A DNA stretch of 64,000 nt from NCBI RefSeq assembly GCF_001723175.1, contig NC_064654.1, positions 1,116,001 through 1,180,000 of the forward strand, given 5' to 3'. This DNA comes from Penicillium oxalicum. Its lineage: Eukaryota > Ascomycota > Eurotiomycetes > Eurotiales > Aspergillaceae. Below are positions 1-9,840 of this stretch, piece by piece. Positions within the stretch are counted from its first letter, which is position 1, and every line of letters begins with the position of its first letter. The position numbers and the translations under genes were made by a program. Below the pieces are notes generated by a model, which was not told the origin of the DNA, made no database searches, and worked only from the letters and a program-made list of their open reading frames with translations.

Positions 1-935
1 TATGTCATTCCTACTGTACACTGTTGGACGCCGGTCTGCTCAGCGACTGGCTAGCTTCGATCAAGTCCTGGCTGGATGACCACCCCAACGAAGGTGAGCA
101 AGATTGTATCGTTCCATGTGCTGGAACGGATCTCTAACCTTACCTTTCTGTCGATACAGTCGTCACCATTCTTCTTGTCAATTCAGACGGTGCCTCCGCC
201 GCCGAGCTCGGTACAGAATTCACGACAGCCAACATCACCGACTACGCCTACCAGCCCGAGTCGCTCACCTCGGCTCCTTCCTCATGGCCTACCCTCCAAA
301 CGATGATCAATTCGGGCAAGCGGCTGGTTGTCTTTGCGACACCGCTTACAACAAGCACGTCGTATCCCTATCTCCTGTCGGAATTTGATTTTATCTGGGA
401 AAACAACTACGACGTATCTTCACCTGCCAACTTCTCATGTGAGCCGAACCGGCCCTCCTCGCTGGCCGGCGACACACCCAGCGCTCTGTCGACCAATCGC
501 CTCCCCTTCATGAACCACTTCCTTTATTCAACAGATCTGGCTGTGCTTCAAATCGAATATCCCAACGCAAGCTATGTCTCCACCACCAACGCACCATCCG
601 GTGGGAACGGCAATCTCGGCAGTGCTGCGACAACCTGCAAAGCCGCATACTCTGGTCGGCAACCGACCTTCATTCTCGTTGATTTCTTCAACAAGGGGCC
701 GGCCTTGGATACGGTGGATAAACTCAACAACGTGACCAATGCGGTCGGCCGTACGTCAGTCTCCTCGTCTTCATCGTCCACCTCGACAAGCGACGCCACC
801 ACGATCAACAATGTGTTCAAGGGTTTGGTGGAGCTGGCGAGCTCTGCCAAGTCTGGCGCTAGCACGAGCATGGGAGATTGGATTTGGGCCGGCGGCAACT
901 GGAATACTTTACTGGGGGGCGGCATCTCCTTCTAG
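1..935 (+). CDS. PLC-like phosphodiesterase (5' truncated by window)
   Basis: Exons 1-93 and 160-935 joined over a 66-base GT-AG intron (94-159). The window edge removes the N-terminus, so the signal peptide and first catalytic histidine cannot be seen. The visible part starts with [17 protein letters not shown], followed by a hydrophobic [10 protein letters not shown] strand and, near the end, a [12 protein letters not shown] segment. This pattern fits secreted fungal proteins of the PI-PLC X-domain-like superfamily (TIM barrel). A Ser/Thr-rich linker (SSSSSTSTS) lies near the C-terminus. The product is probably extracellular or wall-associated; many family members lack a clear phospholipase activity, so the substrate is not assigned. 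The stop is TAG at 933-935. Confidence 0.75.
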
Positions 936-1552
936 AGCTTTCACGCTTTTCCCCTATTTCTCGTTTTTTTTTTCTTAAAAAAAAAGGGACCCCCTTATCC
1001 CGTCTTGCTTTTCAAGCATTCCCGCCTGCTGTGGCGTGAGACTGTTCTCCCTCTCGGCCTGGGGTGTCTTTTCGTGCCCCCGGGGGCTGTGCACTTTGGG
1101 GATTATTTATTCTTCTTCTCTGTATCGAACGAGGTTTCTCGTCTACAAAATAGCTTCGGGTGGCGGGCTGGAGGGCTTTGTGTTTTACTGTTTTTCTTTT
1201 ATTTTCTCGGGTCTTTACCTTTCGGGTCTGAGATTCGTTCTCGGCATATTATACCCCCTGAATTATAGGGGCAAGCGGGCGTTTCGGGAGGCTGAAAGGG
1301 CACATGGCGACTGGCACATGATGAATGATTATGACTTGCAATTAGACCTGAACTCTGTGTGGAAAGCGCTATGGACGATGTCCGCGACTATTGATTCCAG
1401 ACCAGACATGCCAGACATGCACAGATGAGATATTGAAATGATTGAATCCGAGACCTTGTTGTCTCGCGAGTACTTTGATTCCAATTTGTCACTGCCTACA
1501 CTGAATTGTTCCAAACTCTGCCATAAGATTGACGTCCTCTCTGGCTTGAAGC
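936..1552. other. intergenic, convergent 3' ends
   Basis: Between the PLC-like gene (plus) and the UPF0045 gene (minus). It starts T-rich with an A run (about 968-986), as expected for 3' untranslated DNA. The open frames here have no recognisable protein features, and I see no RNA gene. Confidence 0.6.
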
Positions 1553-2316
1553 TCACTGTTCGTCCTGGGCAAGTAATTGGTGCACTTTGTTCACCTTGTC
1601 CTCGGCAGTCTGCGCCTTGTCCGTTCTACAATTGATTTGCATCTCTCGTCAGCTCACGGTCTGGGCAAAGACAGGCAAAGACTCCCTCGAAAAGAAAAGT
1701 CTTTAAAGACTCTGAGACTGAGGGCTGGGGCTGCGGCCGCGACTGCAATTGCAACTCCTCATCAAGCACCGAAATCGGGGAGGATTAACAGTACTTACCG
1801 CGAGCCAACTCGAATGTCTGTCTGAATGCGGACAATGCCCTGCTGATGGAGCAAAGTATGCGCTTGTCCAATGACTTGATGGACACGATCCCAAGATCCT
1901 TCTAAATAACCACAACGAGAACAGGACAGAAGTTAGTAGAGCTAGAGAGAAAGGGGGAAGGGTAGAGCCCAAATAGGCACAATCAAACGGCTAAGATCGG
2001 GGGGGAAAAGGAAAACTACTATGAATGGAGATGCAGTAAATATAAAAGCGTCATACCAAGAGTAGTGCCTGCAGAGTGCATGGTGTATTTCAACCCCGAT
2101 TTCTCAATCAATCGTTGGACGTCTGCCACTTGCGCGGACACAGACGCTGATGCTGTCCCGATCTATAGTAGGCATTATGTGAGCAATTCAAGGTTTGTTC
2201 CATTGATTGAACCAAGAACATCCCCGCCCGTTGATGGAGGTTTGGCGACGGCATACTGGGATGAGACAGAAATCTGCCAGGCAGTGGGCTGGAGTGGGAA
2301 GTTCGGTCGTGGCCAT
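1553..2316 (-). CDS. UPF0045 / Ecm15-like thiamine-binding family protein
   Basis: A four-exon gene: 2316-2257, 2162-2057, 1901-1799 and 1625-1553, with introns of 94, 155 and 173 bases. Exons sum to 342 bases, 113 residues. The protein opens MATTELPTPAHCLADFCLIP, continues with SGLKYTMHSAGTTLEGSWD, and has IGQAHTLLHQQGIVRIQTDI near the C-terminus. These are hallmarks of the MTH1187/YqgV (UPF0045) family, small ferredoxin-like-fold proteins that include yeast Ecm15 and for which thiamine binding is known in some members. Each exon is too short to stand out alone; the phase sums and family motifs support the model. The cellular role in fungi is unsettled. Confidence 0.88.
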
Positions 2317-3229
2317 GATGAGAATTGGTGGATGTGATGGATGTTGGGGTGGGTTGACAAGACAGTTGTAGAGGTCGTCCCCAGTGAGTCGAGTTGGGGG
2401 AAGATTGACGGTGGGGTGTCAGTTCAAGTAGGATGTCGATTGATAAGATTGATGACAGTTATGACAGCGCTAATTGTACTACGTAAGGCAGTGTTATACA
2501 CTGCCAACTTCCAGGATTGAAGTGATACAATTCGACTCCCAGCACTGGACAATTGTGACACACTCTTGAGACATACATATCCATATGTGAGTACGTACAC
2601 TCGGTGAACTGTACAGAACTTTGATGCCCTCGGGAGTAGATTTGTGTGTCTGTATGTAATGTTTTGCAATTCTCACCCCCCCCCCCCCCCATTACGTTTG
2701 TATTTTTGACTCCGCCAAGTCCGCTTTCTCCTCTCGTTTCGTTTACAATGACTCCGGCAAAACGTTGGCACTTCCTCATGTCTATCTGAAAGAAAACTTC
2801 GACTCTAATTGCCATTCAGATGCAGATTGGACACCTCTGGGTTGCCTAGCTCGGTCGATGCACAGCCCGGGTTCAAGATGAAGGAATGCACTGAACGACT
2901 CCCAACAAAACCGAGCTCCCGCAGACCGGGGGAGCCACTGGAGCCGAGAGACTAAGGTTGTGCCCCCCACATCGCGGAGAAGCTAAAACCTGCACATCAA
3001 CCAAACGGCCCTCAGTGTGGATTCTCCAGGGTCTATCGGACCTGGGCGACGGTGGAAGCCTTACATTCATTATCTTTGGGCTTTTTGTGCTACGCTGGAG
3101 TAATCATCAAGCTTTCTGCTAGTCTAGAGGTGCAGCGACTCTCAGCTATCAGCTATCATTATTCCTCTCTGCGGCTGGAGCTGCTAAAAGTCTCCCTTTC
3201 CGGGACTGTCGTTTCTCCAATCGCGCTGA
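2317..3229. other. intergenic, divergent promoters
   Basis: Lies between the UPF0045 start (minus) and the IPK1 start (plus), so both promoters must be here. It holds a run of 15 C at 2676-2690. No open frame with recognisable features. Confidence 0.6.
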
Positions 3230-4319
3230 ATGACGAGATCAAGTATTCCCGACTTGCCATCGTGGGTCAAGCTCGTGTACTTGGCAGAAGGCGCGGCGAA
3301 TGTGGTATATCGTTTCGTCTCGACGGACATCACTCCAGATCCTGACCAGTCCACTCCTTCTGCACCTACAGGAGACTGTGCAGACCTCCATTCCTTAAAA
3401 GGCAAACTACTTCGTCTGCGCAAAGACACACCAGCCAACGTTCCGTATAGAGAAATCGCACAGAATTTTGACACCGTCATCCGCCCGCTGTTTGATCCTC
3501 ATGAGCTGGTCGACCAGTCCTTGGTGAGACTACCACTCGGTTTAATTCATCACTGCAATGAGCGACTCCGACTCGCGGAGGAAACGGGAGCAAGAGCCCA
3601 AAAACGACACGGCAGTTATCTCAGTCTCACGGAGCCTTTCGGACTGTTAGTCACCGACATGACAACCGACCATCACCCAGACTCCAATTTGGCAGAACTA
3701 AAGCCGAAATGGCTTCTTCAATCTCCCTCTGCGCCACAAGACGCCCGCAGATGTCGAACCTGCGCGCTGAGGGGGATGCGGAACATTGAGGCAAGACGCC
3801 AGGGTCAGAAAGAGCCGCGCTCGTTCTGTCCTTTGAACCTGGTTTCAGAGAATTATGAAGATGTCTTTGCAGCCACGGCTGACATCAAAGGCTGTCCTGA
3901 TCGAACTCGACTGGCTAAGATACTGTTCCGTCATCCCTTGCTTGTGAAACTGCTTGCACACCAAAAGGCTCACCAGCGAGTTGGGTTGAATGGACCGCTC
4001 GGACTGACACAAGAGATGTCTCTTGACATGACACTTCGAGACTGCACGGTCTACATCAAGGTTCGTGACAACATCCAAGATGCACCCGAACGAGAAGAAA
4101 CAGAAAAACACTTGCTAAATGAAGAGAATCAAGATCACGCAGGATTCGGAGATCGATTTTCGCCTAGGCGATCTCGACTTAAAGTCCAGTGCAGGAGGCA
4201 AAGCTCAATATTGGCGAGATCTCGAAATCCAACTAATCGATGGAGGATGGTACCACGGGCGGAATGAATCTGACCCGAGCGACAGATGCTTGTTGCAACG
4301 CTCGCCGACTCCCAAGTAA
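3230..4319 (+). CDS. ipk1: Inositol-pentakisphosphate 2-kinase
   Basis: Makes inositol hexakisphosphate by 2-phosphorylation of IP5. Exons 3230-4060 and 4143-4319, joined across an 82-base intron (donor GTTCGT, branch GCTAAAT, acceptor CGCAG); 335 residues. N-lobe nucleotide motif EGAANVVY at residues 20-27, LLRLRKD at about 60-66, and the family signature ELKPKWLLQSPSAP from residue 156 followed by RRCRTCALR, a conserved metal/structural cysteine region. After the intron the protein continues DSEIDFRLGDLDLKS, the conserved Asp motif, and KAQYWRDLEIQLIDGGWY, normal for the C-terminus. Without the intron the frame runs into unrelated sequence to 4267. The gene is convergent with the nitrate reductase gene. 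Confidence 0.9.
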
Positions 4320-4751
4320 AGCAACCATCGCCGTCTTTCTTTTTCCTCTCCTTCAGCCTTCAGGGTATTCCCAACCTTGGGAAAGTGAGAAGCATAGTGT
4401 TCTGTCTATGAATGGGCCAAGATGGTTGTTTCTTCTGGAGCTACGAAGGATGCAAATGGAATACAGGCCTGGATGTTACAAGGTGGCTGGGCCGGCTTCT
4501 CTGATGCGTCCAGAAACCGATTGTGTCACAATACCATTACAAGCGCATAGCTGCCAGATATGTGAATGATACCTCACTTGAAGCCCCTTTGGATGAGGTC
4601 TACAAGCCCCGTGGTAGCTTCAGGGGGTAAAATCGGTCACGACAACAACATTGACCGACCTGACAGCCTTTTGACCTTGATGAGAAATCACATTCCATTC
4701 GAGAGGATTGATGAAGTAGTGTAAAACACCGCCGCAACAGATTTTCTGGCC
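4320..4751. other. intergenic, convergent 3' ends
   Basis: 3' flanks of IPK1 (plus) and the nitrate reductase gene (minus). The 109-residue open frame at 4240-4569 overlaps the IPK1 end in another frame and has no family features. Confidence 0.6.
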
Positions 4752-7700
4752 TCAGAACCCAAATACATTCGCATCTTCCTCATAACCCATCTCTTTCAAC
4801 GCCGGAAGAACCGCCTTTTGAATCATCGTTGGAGGACCACACAACAACGCCACGGCGTCTTTCTCAGGGCCAAAGGCGTACTTTTCCAAAATATCTTTGG
4901 AGACGTGCCCCTTTTCACCAGTCCAGTTATCGCCAGGGTGCGACAGAATATGCGTGATCTGAAGTTGTTTCGGATGTTTCTCAGCCAGCTGATCCAGTTC
5001 ATCCCTCAAGAGAATATCGCCCTCGGTTTTGTTAGCGTCGATGACTTTCAAAATAGTCGAATCCTCCGCCTCGCCTTGTTCTCTGGCCCGTAGTATGCGA
5101 CAAATGAGCTGGTATCCCGGCGTGATACCCGACCCACCCAGTACAAGACTGACTTTGCTAAAGTGATACTCTTTTTGATCGATGATAAACTTGCCCTGTC
5201 CCATGTACTTGATTTCTCCGGTTGGACCCTTGATTTCAATCTCTTCGCCGGGTTCAAGACAGTCGAGAATATTGCTCATCGTTCCACCTGGTTGGGACAT
5301 GTCAGGCTTGTACGTCTTGACCACGAGGTCGAACGTTCCATCTTCTTCTTTCTCAAAGACGGGCCGAGTGGGCGTATACGCTCTCACCACCAATCGATCG
5401 CTAAAGTGAAACCCTAGTTGAAGGTGCTGACATGTTGCCAAGCCCAACTTCTTCGTTCCCGCGGGCAGGACGAAGGAATATCGATTGGTGTCTTCAGAAA
5501 GTGTCTCTTTTCCAGCGAATTTCACGGCCCTCCATCTATGGCGATTCAGCACCGTCTCCGACCCTTGTTCGGAAGACTTTGCCTTTTCCTTGGCGGCTTC
5601 TTCGGCTTGCTTTTTGATGAAGCCCTTGGCTTTTTCGGTTACCACGCCCAGAACACATTCTGTGGTTCATCAGTTGAGTTAGTAGTGTATACTTGAGGGA
5701 ACTGAAAAGGAAAACAAAAGAACAAAAAACAAGTAAAAAAAAGAGGACTGCAAACGGAAAGCGTAATTCAGGTCTTACCACTCAATTTTTGCTCTGCATA
5801 ATCGTCATGAATACTTTCAAAGGCTTCGGTCGTTTCAGCATGGACTTTACCAGCGTGGGCTAGAATTGTGGCCTTGCCACCGGGATGCCAATCGAGCACG
5901 CTTGTAGCATCGTAGACCTTGTTATTGACGATGATCCAGCAATCATCTTCTTTGTTGTGATTTTCGATCTCTTCGCGGGTGAATTGTTTCTGGGGCGATG
6001 AAACCTCGTGCTTGATCTGTTCCATCTGGTTCTCTGTCGAGGGTTGCATCCAGCCCCCCTTTCCTGTGCCCGGCTCGCAGGGATGTCGGAAATAAAGTGT
6101 GATGGTATCTTGACTTTCGTCGTGCAATATCTCTGGTCGCACCGTGTACCAGCAATTGTTCATCATCCTGGTACCTTTGGTCAGTGAATGTGTCCTGAAA
6201 GCTTGGCATGGGGATAAGAACCCGGAAATGATAAAAAAAAAATCACACCCACCAACACTTACCCCATGATATTCCAAGAAGGCTCTCGAGGCTGAGTGTT
6301 TTTGAACACGTTGAAGCAGCGAACCACGATGCTCTGTGCGCGTACTAAATGGGAGAGTCCCACGTCTACGTGCCAATGTAGCCATGTCCAGAACTTTTTG
6401 CCGTGACGAACAGGGTATTCAGGGAACTAGAGATCAAGAGATCAGTACGGTTGAATTTGATGTCTTTGTTATACCTGTCCGCCTCCTTGCGGTGAGGAAG
6501 TTTTCTCGACATACCTCGCGCACGCAGTACAACCACGTCTTGCCATCGTCCAGGCTGACTTCCACTCGCTGAACTTCATGGCCACCGCCATCGTATGCAA
6601 TGCCGGCGATCCGATATGTCTGCTTGGCGTTCACATCCGCGAGAGAGATCTTTTCTCCATGCTCGGGCTTGACGATGATTGAATTCAAGTTCTGCTCATT
6701 GCAAGCCGTGCTGGGATGGTGAAACATGGTCTTTGCAAACTCGGAATCCTTGTCTCGAATAAAGCTGGGCACGACTCGGTTATCCCAGATATGATAATAG
6801 CTGTCATTCTCCTTCTCAGATACCCAGATCCGGCGCAGCCATTTCACACAGCGACCACCGACAAAGCCAGGAATCAGCAAGCGTACTGGATACCCATGAT
6901 CGGGTGGAAGTCGAGTGTCATTCATTTCGTAGGCCAGGATCACATCGTTCTCAGGGTCCATGGCATATGCGAGTGGAATAGACGTGGCGTATTTACCCTC
7001 GCTCAACTCGTCCGCGCCTTCGAAATGGACCCAGCGGCGAACTTGGTCTTTCCGAATACTCTCATCTTCAAACCCCGCTGCGAGAAGAATATCGCGTAGC
7101 AGTGGTCCCTTCCAGAAAGCGCAACTGATCGCTCCGGCTCCCCAACTGAAGCCCTTTGATTTCCGAATCATGTTGAGCTCTTTGCGCCGATTGCCATCAC
7201 AGGCGAGAGCCACTGCGATGTTAATCGCGGAAAAGTTGTTCTGCAGATCTTCCATCGACAAGGTGAGCTTGCCATCGGCAACGTCGATGCTGTGGGTTTC
7301 CCATCGTAGATGTGGCACCGGTCCGTGGTTACGAACATAATGGAGCTGGTTCGGCGTGATCATTCCAGCCTTGAACAGTGCGGTCAGTTCGGGCTCGCCG
7401 TTCAGAGGATGTTTCCCTGTAAGTCGAATCAGGTGAGGGGATCGTGGAATCCAATTGTCGGGCGTGAATTGATCGGCTTCGTCAATCGACAAGTCTTGAT
7501 CTTCGCTCGACTTGACGGGGGATTTTGCACTACCATCATTTTGCTTGATGTTTTGCATCAATTCACTTTCCGACTGTAAGAGGCGCAGCAGAGCCAACTC
7601 TTGTGGCGAGTACTTTTCCTCGAGTCTCTCTTTCTTGTCGTTTTGGTCCTTGTTCTCATTGTTCTTCTGCTCATCGTCCGAATCAACTGCATGAGCATCG

Positions 7701-8312
7701 TGGTGAGTCTCATTCTCGCCACGACCTCTGCGCCACTCATGTTCCTTTTTCGGCTCTGGACTCTGCTCATTGCTCGCTGCTTCTTTTTCTTTTTGTTTCT
7801 TCTCCTTTTCCTCCTCTTCTTTCTGGCGCTTCTTCACATTCACCGGCCAGTCTTGCTTGTATTTAATAAAGTCCTCCGTTGTATCCAGCACATACCGCCA
7901 GCCTCGCGGATGATTCTCAGGAAACCTCAAATGATAATCCTAAAGCCGGACAATGTTAAAAAAATGTAAAGGACCCAACCAAAACAGATCACATCTTCAC
8001 CGTCTCTGCTCCCTTGTCAATACGCACCTCCTGTTTGGACATGAACTCGCGCACATTGACGAGTTGATGCTCCTGAATTTCCTGTCGCAGCTGCTCAGAC
8101 TCCTTCTTGGCCCATGCCAGGAATTCACGTTGTTCCTCAACATCCCAAGTATCATCACCTGCGTGTGTGAATCCCCGATGACGATCGTCGTTGGTCCGGA
8201 ATCCGATTCGATCATGATTAGTTTGTGCCCAGTCTGGCTCGTTGCGAATCTCCTCCTGAGATGAGCCACTATGAGTGCGATCCGGATTGGTGTAGTGTGC
8301 TTTTGTAGCCAT
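4752..8312 (-). CDS. Nitrate reductase with long N-terminal extension (niaD paralogue-like)
   Basis: Eukaryotic-type assimilatory nitrate reductase. Exons 8312-8028, 7939-6515, 6426-6263, 6167-5779 and 5659-4752 sum to 3171 bases, 1056 residues. Domains: residues 1-95 plus a Glu/Lys-rich stretch (about 131-203) form an unusual N-terminal extension. The Mo-MPT domain has the molybdenum-ligand cysteine at 342 in ALACDGNRRKE. The dimerisation domain ends in MMNNCWYTV. Cytochrome b5 carries HPGG at 719-722 and a second haem histidine near 745. The FAD/NAD(P)H part has RAYTP (847-851), GGSGITP (929-935), CGPPTMIQ (1028-1035) and a terminal FGF. Typical fungal NiaD is about 860-880 residues, so this protein is longer and may be a paralogue; no nitrite reductase or nitrate transporter lies next to it. 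An upstream in-frame ATG at 8330 would add six residues. Confidence 0.9.
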
Positions 8313-8630
8313 TTTTCCCTTCCCCTTCAAATTTCTCTTTTTTCTCTCTTCTGCTTTGTTGGTCGATTGTGTTGCTTAGTGCAAGGTGGAGGACATGTCC
8401 GTCGGTGTGTCTAGGCTTGCGGTTGTGTTTGCTTTGGGTCCTGGATGGTCCACAAGATGGATGGACAATCTCCAACCTTAAAAGCGCCGCGTGGTAGAGT
8501 GGATTTTTCGAAAATCCGCTCTGTTCAATTAAAAAATGTGTATGGAATGGGGTAGGTACTTCACGCCTGGAACTCGGGGTTGCGCAACGGGGGCTCGGCA
8601 GTTCAGGAATGGTTCCAGGAATTGATTTAT

Positions 8631-8636
8631 CTTATC
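8631..8636 (-). promoter_or_regulatory. GATA (AreA-type) site
   Basis: CTTATC, reverse complement GATAAG, matches the HGATAR consensus of nitrogen regulator AreA. GATA sites are common by chance, so support comes from its position in a promoter of nitrate-type genes. Confidence 0.4.
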
Positions 8637-8725
8637 AAGAATTGGTTCATTGCTCGGATCATCTGGAATATGAGCATACAATAATAATGGTGACGCGCAA
8701 TGGAAGGTTTCGAACGTGGTCAAAG

Positions 8726-8731
8726 CTTATC
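8726..8731 (-). promoter_or_regulatory. GATA (AreA-type) site abutting a NirA site
   Basis: CTTATC shares its last base with the CCACGGAG element that follows. Neighbouring NirA and AreA sites are the known combination for synergistic nitrate induction in Aspergillus. Confidence 0.5.
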
Positions 8732-8738
8732 CACGGAG
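8731..8738 (-). promoter_or_regulatory. NirA consensus site
   Basis: CCACGGAG on the plus strand is CTCCGTGG on the minus strand, an exact match to the NirA consensus CTCCGHGG. It is about 420 bases upstream of the nitrate reductase start. Confidence 0.55.
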
Positions 8739-9297
8739 TATTCATCGGTGTTGCACACCTTGGCTTCTGGTACCGAGTTGGGTTGATCCATTTGAGATGC
8801 AGTAACCTGGATTCTTCATATATAATCATAGATTTCCTATTGTTGTCTGTTTCACTGTAGATCCAGAATTATTCCCGAATCACACAGCGCTTTGTATCCA
8901 GCAATTTCTATTCAACTAGGCTCGTTCCTCTTCCATCTCCATGATCTTTGCCTGATCTTTGGTAGTAGTAGAAGTGAGAGATCAGAGAGATCAGACCGAC
9001 ACTCTTCAAGTCCACGACCACTCTCCACAGGCAAGTATTCACCGCCCATTGGAACATCTCAGAGCAGGCCTTCTCTCGCAGCCGCACCTTGCATCATCCC
9101 CCCACCGTGCATCTCCCCGGCATGAAAGCGCCGCGAAAAGAGTTCGACCTAGGGTCCCTCGGATGTCTCGCGGGGCCTATTGCGGCGAGTGGGTACGAGC
9201 CAGCGTCAACAAGTCTGGGACCAGACCCTGCTTTGGCGCGACCTTCCTCCGCTGGTGGTGGAGCCGTGCGGTTAAATCAAGGTGCAGCAACTCATCA

Positions 9298-9309
9298 TCT
9301 CCGCGGAGA
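9298..9309. promoter_or_regulatory. palindromic NirA consensus site
   Basis: TCTCCGCGGAGA is a perfect 12-base palindrome that contains CTCCGCGG on both strands, each matching CTCCGHGG. It is about 530 bases upstream of the NasA-like start. Confidence 0.55.
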
Positions 9310-9840
9310 GAAATCTATCGGTTAACGAGAAACCCACGAGTGGACCAACAACATGCAGCAAGGGTAGCCGTGCACAAGAACGGTGGGTTTAGTAGTCCTT
9401 GAAGCAGCTACCCCCACATCATTTGGGAATGCCAGAGTTCGCAGAGGGATGGTGCTATTTTACTGCGATCAAGCTCGAACAATGACGCTCGCAGAGGGGC
9501 CGGACCAAGTGAATACAGATTTTGACTTTGGGATCGTGCACCGTTCATAGCAGCTTAGATGAGTAATTGAAACTGTGTGCCTCTTTGAATAACCTTGGTC
9601 GAAAAGGAAAGTGACGTCAAAACGTGCTCCAGTTGATGTTGCAGACTCGCGCACGGAGATCCAAGAATACAAGTTGGGGTGCGAGAGTTGATCTGAGTGT
9701 TTCCGCCATTTGTAGAAGCAGAAATCTTTCGTCCCTTATATCCCTTGCCGTGCGTTTTATTGTATGTGGAGCGTAGATGACGCTTTAACTTGGAGCCTGA
9801 CTCAATGAACCACTCTGAAAAAACGTATTAGTAAACCGCG

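Larger units (their letters stand above)
8313..9840. promoter_or_regulatory. bidirectional promoter region of the nitrate reductase and NasA-like genes
   Basis: 1.5 kb separates the two divergent starts. It holds two NirA-type consensus sites (8731-8738 and 9299-9306) and CTTATC/GATA elements (8631-8636, 8726-8731). This is the arrangement known from the niiA-niaD intergenic region of Aspergillus nidulans. No protein-coding frame with recognisable features was found. Confidence 0.6.

Noticed and set aside
1005..1428. Plus-strand open frames after the PLC-like gene
   Set aside because: Composition is low-complexity and hydrophobic without domain features; better explained as 3' untranslated DNA.
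7601..7969. Plus-strand open frame rich in Leu/Phe opposite the nitrate reductase N-terminus
   Set aside because: It is the antisense of the Glu/Lys-rich coding segment, which automatically gives Leu/Phe-rich sequence.
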